A stretch of DNA of 18,888 nt from Armatimonadaceae bacterium (lineage in GTDB: Bacteria > Armatimonadota > Armatimonadia > Armatimonadales > Armatimonadaceae). Numbering within the stretch: the stretch's first letter is position 1; each line of letters opens with the position of its first letter. Of this stretch, positions 1 to 7,170 are shown one piece after another. The translations under genes and the position numbers were made by a program. The stretch lies in NCBI GenBank assembly GCA_030446525.1, contig JAUJNC010000071.1, positions 1-18,888 of the forward strand, read 5' to 3'. Below the pieces are notes generated by a model that was given only the letters and a program-made list of their open reading frames with translations, did no database searches and was not told the DNA's origin.

Positions 1-1595
1 CCGCGCCGCCGGGCCGAGGCGACCTCCTCGCGCCCCGGCTCGGCGCGCCCGGCCCACGGGGGGGCGACGGCGGGGGCGGCGTCCCAGCGCAGCTGCTCGG
101 CCTGGAGGAACAGCGCGTTCATCTTGAACGGCATCAGCACGCGGTCGATGAGCTTTTTGTGGAACGGCAGGGCTTCCTGGCCGTGGAACAGGTGGACCGC
201 GCGCAGGGGGAGCGTCGGCCAATCCGCGATGCGGACCGGGCGCACCTGCACCCCTTCTTTGTCGGCGGCGAGGAGATGGATCAGCGTCTGGACGCCCCAG
301 AGCGTGCCGCGCCGGTCGCGCCCGGCGACCAGCACGGCGCGCGGCGTGACGGCGACGGCATACCCCTCGGCCTTGGCCGGCGGAGCCGCCTTTTCGGCAG
401 CCAGCAGGCGGCCGAGCAGGGCGTTGCGCCCCGGCTCCCCGACGGCGATGACATTGACCACGCCGCGCGCCGCGCGGGCACGCACCAGGGGGACGTCCAG
501 GCCGAAGCGGTCGCGGACCTCCTTGCGCAGGATCTCCGCGCCCTGCTTGTCCTCCGCCGTCGCGCCGTCGGCCACGACGATACGCGTCCCCGCCGTGATG
601 CGGAACGGCCTGGCCGTCACGGTCATCTGCTTCGGGCGCGGGATCACCAGCGGCGCCGGCGGCGGAACGGGCGCGCGCGCCTCGGCCAGGGGCAGAACGT
701 CGGCGGTGCGCGTTCCCTCTTTCTCCCCCTCTCCTGAAGCTTCGGGAGAGGGGGCCCGGGGGAGAGGGCGTTGACCGAACACGAACGAAAACGAGGCGAC
801 GCGCTCGCCATCCTTCTGCGTGAGCGGCTGCGCGGGCGAGCCGACGCCCATCCAGAAGACGGGAAACTCCTGCGCCCAGCCCTGCGCGTCCGAGCGGGCG
901 TCGAAGAGGACCGGCGGGGGTGCATTACCGGAGAAGGACACGGAAAAGCGGCCGAGCCGCGTGTCGAAGGCGAGCTGCCTGAAGGGCGGCACGAGCCGGT
1001 TCTGCTCCTGCGTGCGCCCGGCGGGGGGCGGGGCGACGGCGACGCGGCCCGTGCGGTTGCCTTCCGTTGTCGCGGCCGTCAGCGCCGCGCCCTGGAGCAC
1101 CGGGGCGGAAAGGTAGCCCGCGGCGTACTCGATCTCGGCGGGGGCGTCCTGCTTCAGCCGGTAGGCGAGATCCACGCTGACCGTGCCGGCCGGCGCGGCG
1201 TTTATCGTGTAGACGCAAACGGCGCTGTCGTTTTCCAGGCGCACGCGGGCCGTTTTGCCGCCGGGCGCATCCTCCCAGGCCGTGACCGTGCGCGGCGCGG
1301 TGCTCTGGCTGAGCAGCGTCCCGGCCCAGCCTTGCTTGACGATGTTGAGCGTGGACTTGCGGACGACGGGCACGCCGTCACAGGCGAGTGACAGGCCGCC
1401 GGCGGCGCTCCAGCCGACGGTGAGGCGGCCCACCGTGATCGGGGGCAGCTCGTCGGCCGCGGCGGCTGCGGGGGCGGCGCTCGCGACGCCCGGCCGCCCG
1501 AGAACAAGCGCGAGCGCTGCGATACAGGCGACGTGAAGAGGCGTCCCGCGGCGGCGCGGACGGGTCTCGTCCTGGTGAAACATCGGGCAGGTCAT
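1..1595 (-). CDS. GH20-type beta-N-acetylhexosaminidase, secreted, 3' end outside window
   Basis: Reading the minus strand gives one uninterrupted frame from ATG 1595 (alternative in-frame ATG 1583) to the left edge, about 531 residues without a stop. An N-terminal hydrophobic stretch (CIAALALVLG) followed by an alanine-rich region (SAAPAAAAA) looks like a signal peptide. Residues ~35-290 form a beta-rich domain I do not recognise, then a low-complexity linker. From about residue 315 the sequence LVIPRPKQMTVTARPFRI opens a GH20 N-terminal (GH20b) domain, continuing through RDRRGTLWGVQTLIHLL. About residue 455 onward (ADWPTLPLRAVHLFHGQ, then FKMNALFLQ) matches the start of the GH20 TIM barrel. 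The family removes terminal N-acetylhexosamines from glycans; the catalytic Asp-Glu pair would lie beyond the edge, so activity cannot be judged. The gene is divergent from the esterase at 1690. Family assignment is from remembered motifs. Confidence 0.75.
   Translation of the reverse strand, partial: MTCPMFHQDETRPRRRGTPLHVACIAALALVLGRPGVASAAPAAAAADELPPITVGRLTVGWSAAGGLSLACDGVPVVRKSTLNIVKQGWAGTLLSQSTAPRTVTAWEDAPGGKTARVRLENDSAVCVYTINAAPAGTVSVDLAYRLKQDAPAEIEYAAGYLSAPVLQGAALTAATTEGNRTGRVAVAPPPAGRTQEQNRLVPPFRQLAFDTRLGRFSVSFSGNAPPPVLFDARSDAQGWAQEFPVFWMGVGSPAQPLTQKDGERVASFSFVFGQRPLPRAPSPEASGEGEKEGTRTADVLPLAEARAPVPPPAPLVIPRPKQMTVTARPFRITAGTRIVVADGATAEDKQGAEILRKEVRDRFGLDVPLVRARAARGVVNVIAVGEPGRNALLGRLLAAEKAAPPAKAEGYAVAVTPRAVLVAGRDRRGTLWGVQTLIHLLAADKEGVQVRPVRIADWPTLPLRAVHLFHGQEALPFHKKLIDRVLMPFKMNALFLQAEQLRWDAAPAVAPPWAGRAEPGREEVASARRR
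725..754. repeat. 30-bp near-perfect palindrome inside the GH20-type gene
   Basis: The two arms, CTCCCCCTCTCCTGA-type, fold around a GAAGCTTC core (736-743). Pairing is complete from 725 to 754 except for one mismatch (735/744). The palindrome lies in the linker between the N-terminal domain and the GH20b domain and is read in frame as Pro/Ser/Glu/Gly-rich sequence. It resembles CCCTCTCC...GGAGAGGG palindromic repeats commonly seen between genes in GC-rich bacteria, but copy number cannot be tested here. Confidence 0.6.
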
Positions 1596-1600
1596 GCCCC

Positions 1601-1631
1601 ATTATAAGCGAAACGGCGGGGCCTTGTCCAA
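1601..1631 (-). promoter_or_regulatory. Candidate sigma-70 type promoter for the GH20-type gene
   Basis: On the minus strand a perfect TATAAT (1606-1601) ends five bases before ATG 1595. A TGGACA/TTGGAC -35-like element (about 1631-1625) lies 18-19 bp upstream of it. The expected transcription start falls at or next to the A of ATG 1595, and no Shine-Dalgarno sequence precedes that ATG, so the mRNA may be leaderless. If transcription starts slightly later, ATG 1583 would be the start. Confidence 0.5.
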
Positions 1632-1689
1632 CGCACGGCGGAGGAGTTCTCCCGCCGAAGACGTATCCTTAAAATGAAGGGGTACCAAC

Positions 1690-2955
1690 ATGAGAATGCT
1701 CGGTGCGCTGGGGGTCACGTTGCTCCTCGGCGCTGTTGTGATGGAAGGGGGCGCGGCGCAGCCGGCGGGCGGCCGTGTGCCCGTGCTCACGCCGGGGACG
1801 CTGCGGATGGCGCTGGCGGACAAACCCGCGGGCGGCGAGGCCGCCCTGCTGGCCGAACAGGTCCGCGCCTGGTTCGGCAGGGAGGCGCTCGGCAAGGGAC
1901 CGGGCGCGAAGGTGGAGGGGCGCGACGTGGCGTGGGCCGTCGAGGCGCCGGGCGCGAAACAGGCGCCCCGGGTGGTCTCGGCGGACGGGACGTTCCAACA
2001 GCCGCTCGCCCGGATCGAGGGCACCGACGTCTACGTGGCCTCCGTCACCCTGCCGGACGGCGCGGCGATGCGGTGGGCCTATGAGGTGGACGGCAAGCGG
2101 CTGGGCCAGGAAAGGCAGCTGGAGGTTTACGCCGTCCATCCCGACAGCGTCGAGCAGGCCGGCGTGCCTAAAGGGACCCTGACCGAGCAGCCCCGGTGGA
2201 AGAGCGCCATCTTCCCCGGCACGGAGCGCGCCTGGTGGGTGTACGTGCCCGCGCAGTACAAGGCCTCGGAGCCGGCCTGCGTCATGGTCTTCCAGGACGG
2301 CGGCGGCGCGAAGAACTTCGTGCCCCCCGTCTTCGACAACCTGATCGCCAGGGGGGACATGCCGGTCACGGTCGGCATCTTCCTCGACCCGGGCCGGCTG
2401 CCGGACCAGAAGCCCGGCGAGCGCCCGCGCAACCGCTCGTTCGAGTACGACACGCTCTCGGACCAGTACGCCCGCTTCCTGCTGGAGGAGATCCTGCCCC
2501 ACGTCGAGAAGACCGTCACGCTGCGCCACGACCCGGCCAGCCGCGCCATCTGCGGCTTCAGCAGCGGCGGCATCTGCTCCTGGACGGTCGCCTGGGAGCG
2601 CCCGGACCAGTTCGGCAAGGCGCTCTCCTTCATCGGCAGCTTCACCAACATCGCCAGCGGCAAGACCGGGCGCGAAGGTGGCCACAACTACCCCGCGCTG
2701 ATCCGCAAGACGCCCCCCAAGCCGATCCGCGTCTTCCTCCAGGACGGCGCCAACGACCTGGACAACGCCCACGGCAACTGGCCGCTCGCCAACCAACAGA
2801 TGGCCAAAGCCCTGGCCTTTGCCGGCTACGACCACAAGTTCGTGTTCGGCAACGGCTTCCACAGCAACGCCCACGGTCGCGCCATCCTGCCCGACGCCCT
2901 GCGCTGGCTCTGGCGCGACCACAAGTCTATAACTCCTCTCCAAGGGGCAGGCTGA
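1690..2955 (+). CDS. Secreted enterochelin-esterase-like alpha/beta hydrolase (CE1-type)
   Basis: This 421-residue protein starts at ATG 1690, with GAAGGGG seven bases upstream. Residues 1-23 form a signal peptide (MRMLGALGVTLLLGAVV). Residues ~75-150 look like a beta-sandwich E-set domain. From ~165 (WKSAIFPGTERAWWVYVPAQY) it follows the Fes/esterase-D type hydrolases common in Planctomycetota and Armatimonadota. The nucleophile elbow is GFSSGG with Ser291. FLQDGANDLDN probably supplies the acid, and GFHSNAHG (His391/His395) the histidine. Members cleave ester bonds such as feruloyl or acetyl groups on polysaccharides, or siderophore esters. The surrounding glycan enzymes favour a carbohydrate-ester role, but substrate is not readable from sequence. 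Its stop codon lies eight bases from the stop of the convergent pilin-like gene. The tail after LWRDHK differs from my recollection of the family. Confidence 0.85.
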   Translation: MRMLGALGVTLLLGAVVMEGGAAQPAGGRVPVLTPGTLRMALADKPAGGEAALLAEQVRAWFGREALGKGPGAKVEGRDVAWAVEAPGAKQAPRVVSADGTFQQPLARIEGTDVYVASVTLPDGAAMRWAYEVDGKRLGQERQLEVYAVHPDSVEQAGVPKGTLTEQPRWKSAIFPGTERAWWVYVPAQYKASEPACVMVFQDGGGAKNFVPPVFDNLIARGDMPVTVGIFLDPGRLPDQKPGERPRNRSFEYDTLSDQYARFLLEEILPHVEKTVTLRHDPASRAICGFSSGGICSWTVAWERPDQFGKALSFIGSFTNIASGKTGREGGHNYPALIRKTPPKPIRVFLQDGANDLDNAHGNWPLANQQMAKALAFAGYDHKFVFGNGFHSNAHGRAILPDALRWLWRDHKSITPLQGAG

Positions 2956-2963
2956 CGGCGCGC

Positions 2964-4202
2964 CTACATTTCGATCCAGGAAGTCACGGTGGTGCGATTG
3001 ACGAAGGGGGCGTCGTTCAGCGATCGGTTAAGATAGTTATGCGTGTAGTTTCCCCCGGCGTCTATCGCAAGCTCGATCTCGCTGCCTGCCACCAGTGAGC
3101 CGCGTATGGTGGTGTTGCCGGTCACGCTGATGCCACCTCTCAGGGCGTAGACCACCGAGAAATCGTGGGTCGCATGCCCGGCAAGTTCAATGGCTTGGTT
3201 ATCGGTCGACAGAGAGTTAAGCGTCGGGGGCGGATCGGTCAACAAGGCGGGAACAGCCGCGTATTCCGAACCGGCCCGCTGCTTGAACGCGCCTTCCACG
3301 ACAAGGTCCGACATGTTGGTAAGCCTGGATTTTGATTTTAGATCGATGGAGCCGGCCACGTAGAACGGGCCGTTGCCGGTGAAGCTCAGGACTTCGTCTT
3401 GGTCCAGCGTGATGTCGCCGGAGATGTACTTCGGCCCCATGATGGGCCGGCCAGCCCTGACTTCGGCCAGGACCTCGGCAGCCGTCATGGTTCCTGCCGC
3501 CTTCGCGGCCGCCTCCCACTTTCGCCTCATGTCGGCGATGTCGGCCGCTGTCGGGAAGTCGATACGCGGCGCGCCGCTCTGCCCGGAGGGGAAGTCCTTG
3601 TCCACGGTCCCCGCCGCTGCGACGTCCCCCCCGATCAACGCGGAACCTCCGCCGACGATGTCGCCGTTGGCACGGATGTCCGCCGCGCCTGAGGGCCCGG
3701 AAACCGTCTGTACCGTCACGTTCCCTCTGATCTTGATGCCCCCGTTGCTGAGCATCGCGCCGCCAACGAGCGACAACCCGTTAATGGCCACTTTCGCCCG
3801 CACCTGGCGCGTCTTGCCGTTGGGCGCGATCCCCGTGGAGGTTATATCCACCTGGTTCGCGTTGCCCGGGACGTTGGCGACCGTGAGCTTGAACTGCCCC
3901 ACCGTCTGACCGTCGGCGTCACTCAAAGAGGTAACCGCGCCGGTAACCTGCCAGGTATTCCGGTATTGCTTGTATATGGCGTAGTTGTTATCCACGCTGG
4001 CCTTTATCTGGGCCGCCGCATGGTCGACCCCCGCTTCGGCCAGCGAGAGCGCGATCGCCTTGTCGCGCCCGCCCGCGCTGAGCCGCATCGCGGCCATGGA
4101 CAGGTTCGTCATTGTCATAAAGGTCAGCAGGACCAGCGCGGTCAGGACCAGCACAGTGCCCAGCGCCATTCCCGCACGTCGTCGCGGCTTGTGTCGTTTC
4201 AT
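2964..4202 (-). CDS. PilX-like minor pilin with solenoid-like passenger (cassette 1, third gene)
   Basis: This 412-residue protein has ATG 4202 with AAGGAGG eight bases upstream. A basic N-terminus (MKRHKPRRRAG) leads into one hydrophobic helix (residues ~12-40) and the LSLAEAGVDHAAAQI segment typical of PilX N-terminal domains. Likely processing is after Gly11. The passenger from ~150 is glycine-rich with repeated short strands (MLSNGGIKIRGNVTV, ADIRANGDIVGGGSALIGGD, GPFYVAGSIDL, YALRGGISVTGNTTIRGSLVAGSEIEL). This suggests a beta-solenoid, somewhat like bactofilins. PilX-type proteins sit in the inner membrane or at pilus tips and prime pilus or type II secretion assembly. It is paralogous to the gene at 5866-7155 and lies 51 bp downstream of the PilW-like gene, so the three genes are probably cotranscribed. 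The exact role of this passenger is unknown to me. Confidence 0.75.
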   Translation of the reverse strand: MKRHKPRRRAGMALGTVLVLTALVLLTFMTMTNLSMAAMRLSAGGRDKAIALSLAEAGVDHAAAQIKASVDNNYAIYKQYRNTWQVTGAVTSLSDADGQTVGQFKLTVANVPGNANQVDITSTGIAPNGKTRQVRAKVAINGLSLVGGAMLSNGGIKIRGNVTVQTVSGPSGAADIRANGDIVGGGSALIGGDVAAAGTVDKDFPSGQSGAPRIDFPTAADIADMRRKWEAAAKAAGTMTAAEVLAEVRAGRPIMGPKYISGDITLDQDEVLSFTGNGPFYVAGSIDLKSKSRLTNMSDLVVEGAFKQRAGSEYAAVPALLTDPPPTLNSLSTDNQAIELAGHATHDFSVVYALRGGISVTGNTTIRGSLVAGSEIELAIDAGGNYTHNYLNRSLNDAPFVNRTTVTSWIEM

Positions 4203-4253
4203 TTGCGAGCCTCCTTGTTCTCCTAACCCACTACCTCTTCGAAGGGCAAGTCG

Positions 4254-5123
4254 TCACGTGCGTTTGTTCCGCAGCCGGGCTTTGCCGGACAGCATGATGG
4301 TCCGGGGGATCGCGCGCCCGTCTCGTTCCGACAGCGCCAGCGTCACACCCACCCCGTTCACGTGCCTCAGACCGGCGGGGTTCGTCGCCGGGTCCACCGT
4401 ATAGAGAATCTGCACCGACCGTGGGCCAGTGCCCGTGTTTTCGATCGGGCCGGCAGTCGTTATGGTGCTCGCGGGAGCGGTGCTCGTGGTCGCGACCGGC
4501 GTGGCGCTGTCGCCGACATAAACCAGCGGCGTGGTGGCCGCCTGGGTTTTTAATGCGAAGGTCGATTGACTTTGGCCTGCCTCGATCACGAAATGCTCCC
4601 GGACCTCATAGGTGTACTGGACGCCTTTCACGCCGCCGGCGTACAGCTGCCTGGCGATGACATAACCCGTACGCGATGGTCGGATCGAGCCGGCGCCCAC
4701 GACCGTCGTCTCCGTTATCGTGCTCAGGTTGGGGTCCGTGTTCGGGTTGAATCGGAACACCACCAGGTCGGCGTCGAGGTCCGGCGGGTTCGCGAGCGTT
4801 CCGCTCGCGTCGTAGCGGGGCGCCCAGAACACGATGTCGGAGCTGCTGGTGGTGTGGTTCGTCCCCCCGACGCTTTGTCCGACGGCTATCCCTTGCGCCG
4901 CGCGCAGCTCGCGCAGGATCTCGTCGAGCGAGGTCCGCGCGTACGCTCCCATTCTGTTCTCCAGCGTGCGCCGGTCGGCGGTCCGGGTCGCGGTCGCCGT
5001 CAGTCCCAGGATCGCGGTGGTCACCAGCGATAGGATAAACATCGTGATAAGGGTCTCGATCAGCGTCGCGCCGCAGCGCGGGCGCCGCCGGGCCGGTGCG
5101 ATACGAAAAGCAAAGGGCTTCAT
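4254..5123 (-). CDS. PilW-like prepilin-type protein (cassette 1, second gene)
   Basis: This 289-residue protein begins at ATG 5123 and overlaps the stop of the preceding gene as ATGA, with GGAGGAG seven bases upstream; this fixes the start against a longer open frame reaching 5636. The N-terminus RPRCG|ATLIETLITMFILSLV is a class III signal: cleavage after Gly18, Glu23 at position +5, then a hydrophobic helix to ~residue 45. The segment TRTADRRTLENRMGAYARTSLDEILRELRAA follows. The rest is a beta-rich pseudopilin head with segments such as VVFRFN, GYVIARQLYAGGVKGVQYTYEV and GVTLALSERDGRAIPRTI. Its counterpart at 7171-8031 shares this architecture and the LRNKRT end. It should be a minor pilin anchored in the inner membrane and used in type IV pilus or type II secretion tip assembly. 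The PilW label is by position and size, not by a diagnostic motif. Confidence 0.78.
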   Translation of the reverse strand: MKPFAFRIAPARRRPRCGATLIETLITMFILSLVTTAILGLTATATRTADRRTLENRMGAYARTSLDEILRELRAAQGIAVGQSVGGTNHTTSSSDIVFWAPRYDASGTLANPPDLDADLVVFRFNPNTDPNLSTITETTVVGAGSIRPSRTGYVIARQLYAGGVKGVQYTYEVREHFVIEAGQSQSTFALKTQAATTPLVYVGDSATPVATTSTAPASTITTAGPIENTGTGPRSVQILYTVDPATNPAGLRHVNGVGVTLALSERDGRAIPRTIMLSGKARLRNKRT

Positions 5124-5596
5124 GGGGCTACTCCTCCGGGCGTGACCAGGGTCGTCACCCTGACTGACCGCTCCTGCTGGTTGCCGCCCGCGCGCCACGT
5201 GACCGCCACGGTTACCCGCTTCACCGGGCCACCGAAGGGAGAGTTGTCGATCCGCACGCTGCCGCCGGGGCTGTTGAGCTGGTTGAATTGCGGTACGGGT
5301 CCTAACTGCGTCAGCGTGTACGTGTCGTTTGCAAGCGGCGCGCCGTGGAACGAGCGCACGTTCTCGATCGCCTGCCGGGCCGCGTTGTAGGCCACGGTGG
5401 TCTGCTGCGCCGCATCCGACGCCGACGAGGCGCTCATCATCAGGGACAGACTGTAGAGGATGAGCATCACGGCCGCCATCAGCGCCAGGAGCGCGTCCAG
5501 CAGCAGGAAGCCGCGCCGCGCCACCGGCCGCAGCCCGGCGAACGGGGCGCAACGCCGCCGCACGGCGCGCGTCGTTAAGAACGGATAAAGTCGCAC
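5120..5596 (-). CDS. PilV-like prepilin-type protein (cassette 1, first gene)
   Basis: This is a 158-residue protein. The start is GTG 5596, supported by GGAGG six bases upstream and by the same arrangement in the paralogue at 8447. The leader is basic and 29 residues long, ending VARRG, then FLLLDALLALMAAVMLILYSLSLMM. Asp34 is at +5 instead of the usual Glu. Residues ~52-80 (SDAAQQTTVAYNAARQ, then AIENVRSFHGA) are nearly the same as in the paralogue, and their DNA is identical. The C-terminal half is a short beta domain ending RSVRVTTLVTPGGVAP. The stop overlaps the start of the PilW-like gene, so translation is probably coupled. Probable minor pilin or pseudopilin. Confidence 0.78.
   Translation of the reverse strand: MRLYPFLTTRAVRRRCAPFAGLRPVARRGFLLLDALLALMAAVMLILYSLSLMMSASSASDAAQQTTVAYNAARQAIENVRSFHGAPLANDTYTLTQLGPVPQFNQLNSPGGSVRIDNSPFGGPVKRVTVAVTWRAGGNQQERSVRVTTLVTPGGVAP
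5339..5427. repeat. 89-bp direct repeat, copy 1 (copy 2 at 8241-8329)
   Basis: Positions 5339-5427 and 8241-8329 are identical base for base at a constant offset of 2902. The block lies within the two PilV-like genes, and flanking coding sequence is clearly diverged apart from a further short match (CATCATCAGGGACAG). Identity at third codon positions points to recent duplication or gene conversion rather than protein-level constraint alone. Confidence 0.9.
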
Positions 5597-5660
5597 AAGT
5601 CCCTCCGTGAGCGGCCGTCACACAGGCTGGAAACAAAGCGCCGCCCCAGGGTGATATGCC
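5597..5660 (-). promoter_or_regulatory. Conserved leader upstream of pilin cassette 1
   Basis: Read on the minus strand, this segment shares ordered blocks with the leader of cassette 2 (8448-8510): GGGGCGGCG, then ACGGCCGC, then GGAGGGACT next to the GTG start. Only about one base of gap is needed to align them. The last block is the ribosome binding site. The upstream blocks may be part of a shared promoter or 5' UTR, or may simply be leftover homology from the duplication. I see no clear -10/-35 pair. Confidence 0.45.
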
Positions 5661-5802
5661 ACTTTCCGCACGGTTTTCTGGCGCCAGCGGACGAAACCGG
5701 AAGTTATACGGGGGTCACCGGAGCGGGCAGGAGGGAGAGCCGGGTATTCGGCGTGTGGACGGAGAGGATCTAGAAGCGCCGGGGCGAATCGGTCGCCAGA
5801 CC

Positions 5803-5839
5803 GGGAGCGCCCCGCCGGAGAGTTCGGCCGGGCGCTCCC
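5803..5839 (-). terminator. Strong GC hairpin after pilin cassette 2, without a U-tract
   Basis: GGGAGCGCCC (5803-5812) pairs perfectly with GGGCGCTCCC (5830-5839). After a single C-C mismatch, four more pairs form around a seven-base loop. It lies 27 bases past the stop of the gene ending at 5866, a normal position for a terminator. No run of T follows on the minus strand, so this is a U-tract-less terminator or an mRNA-stabilising hairpin. The rest of 5597-5865 shows no gene. Confidence 0.45.
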
Positions 5840-5865
5840 CGCCGAGTTTCATGTCCGCGGTGACC

Positions 5866-7155
5866 CTAAAACTCCCACCCCGACATGGCCTTTGGGGGGG
5901 TGTGGGATTGTGTGATAGGCGGCATTCCATCGGGGTAGAGGTGTGTGTTGTTCGGCGTCATGCCATCGGGGTAGACGTGTCTGTAGTTCCCGGATACGGT
6001 TATCAGGGCGCCCTTGCCGCCCGCCACCAGCGCCCCGCGCACCGCCACGATACCCTGCGGGGCGATCTCGATGCCGCCGTTCACCGCGTAGATCAGTGCG
6101 TACAGATTGTCCGTCCCGCTCGGCGTCAGGCGGATAGCCCTGGCCGGGTCGCTCGTGAGCGCGATCAGCGCCGGCGGCGTCGGCGCCAGGCTGGGATCGG
6201 CTTCGTAGACCGGGCTGCCGGAGGACGCGGACTGCTCGAACCTGCCCCTGACGATGAGGGTCGACCGGTTCCTGAGCGTGGAACCCCCCTGCATAAGGAG
6301 GTTGCCGTTGACATAGACCGGGCCGCTGCCGGTGATCTCCAGCGTATGGCCGCTGTCCATCTGTATGTCGCCGTCGACATACGCCGGTCCGGTGATCGTC
6401 ATCCCGCCGCTCGGGGTGCCCGTGATGGCGCCATACGTCGCCCCCTGTTTGGCGTCCGCGATCCACCGGGCCTTCCAGCCGTCGGTGTCGGGCCTGGCGG
6501 GGAACGCGACACGCGCCGCGCCGGGCTGGCCCGAGGGGTACAGCCGGTCCGTGGAGGATCCCGGCGCCAAGCTCACGGTTCCCACCGCCGCCACGCGCCC
6601 GTCCACGTGGGCGGCCCCCGCGAACGTGATGTTGCCGTTGGCGCGGACATGGGCGTTGCCCCCGTACAGCGGGGACGTCTCCACGGTGGACACGCCGCTG
6701 ACGCTGATATCCCCGTTCGAGAGCATCGCGCCGTCGTCGAACGTGAAGTCGGAGATCTTGACCCGCGCCCGCACCTGGCACCGCTTGCCGTTGGTGGTCG
6801 TCCCCGTGGAATACACGTCCAGGTCCTGGCTGCCTGACACGGGCGTCACCTGGACCGCGAAGGTTCCGAGCGGCTTCGTATCCGAAGCATCCTCGTACAG
6901 GGTGATCGGCGACGAGGTGCCCGGGTACGCGTTGTCCGCACGTATCCGGTCCACGGCGTCGTCGATGCCCGCCTCGGCGAGCGAGAGCGAGATCACCCGG
7001 TCACGCCCCTCGGAAGTGAGCCGCACGGCGGCGGTGGACAGATTGGCCAGCGTCAGAAACGTCAGCGAGACCAGCGCGATCAGTACGAGCACTGTCGAGA
7101 GCGCCATCCCCGCCGGTGGCCGCCCGGCGCCCTTTTGGTGTCGTCGTGCCTTCAT
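5866..7155 (-). CDS. PilX-like minor pilin with solenoid-like passenger (cassette 2, third gene)
   Basis: This 429-residue paralogue of the gene at 2964-4202 starts at ATG 7155, with GGAGGA seven bases upstream and 15 bp after the PilW-like stop. The basic leader MKARRHQKGAGRPPAG (possible cleavage after Gly16) is followed by the helix MALSTVLVLIALVSLTFLTL and by VISLSLAEAGIDDAVDRI. The passenger again shows short alternating strands (MLSNGDISVSGVSTVET, HVRANGNITFAGAAHVDGRV, AYVDGDIQMDSG, GPVYVNGNLLMQGG), suggesting a solenoid. A conserved PSGQPGAARVAFPA segment corresponds to PSGQSGAPRIDFPT in the other copy. The C-terminus differs: it ends with a 12-residue imperfect repeat (YPDGM twice) and a Pro-rich tail absent from copy 1. 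Probable membrane-anchored minor pilin; specific role unknown. Confidence 0.75.
   Translation of the reverse strand: MKARRHQKGAGRPPAGMALSTVLVLIALVSLTFLTLANLSTAAVRLTSEGRDRVISLSLAEAGIDDAVDRIRADNAYPGTSSPITLYEDASDTKPLGTFAVQVTPVSGSQDLDVYSTGTTTNGKRCQVRARVKISDFTFDDGAMLSNGDISVSGVSTVETSPLYGGNAHVRANGNITFAGAAHVDGRVAAVGTVSLAPGSSTDRLYPSGQPGAARVAFPARPDTDGWKARWIADAKQGATYGAITGTPSGGMTITGPAYVDGDIQMDSGHTLEITGSGPVYVNGNLLMQGGSTLRNRSTLIVRGRFEQSASSGSPVYEADPSLAPTPPALIALTSDPARAIRLTPSGTDNLYALIYAVNGGIEIAPQGIVAVRGALVAGGKGALITVSGNYRHVYPDGMTPNNTHLYPDGMPPITQSHTPPKAMSGWEF
5927..5998. repeat. Two imperfect 36-bp tandem units at the 3' end of the PilX-like gene
   Basis: CCATCGGGGTAGA recurs at 5927 and 5963, a spacing of 36 bp or exactly 12 codons. 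The encoded units read VYPDGMTPNNTH and LYPDGMPPITQS. The paralogue at 2964-4202 lacks them, so they look like a small lineage-specific tandem duplication lengthening the C-terminus. Confidence 0.7.
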
Positions 7156-7170
7156 CCCTCAGTCCTCCGT

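Noticed and set aside
1669..2943. Long minus-strand open frame (424 codons) opposite the esterase
   Set aside because: Translation is Arg/Val/Gly/Asp-biased without recognisable motifs; the plus strand has a signal peptide, nucleophile elbow and family match.
4254..5636. Upstream-extended reading of the PilW-like gene
   Set aside because: The extension overlaps the PilV-like gene out of frame and is non-protein-like; ATG 5123 has a ribosome site and ATGA overlap.
5656..6837. 393-codon plus-strand open frame opposite the PilX-like gene
   Set aside because: It is an antisense by-product of high GC. The minus-strand protein has a clear paralogue, ribosome site and prepilin features.
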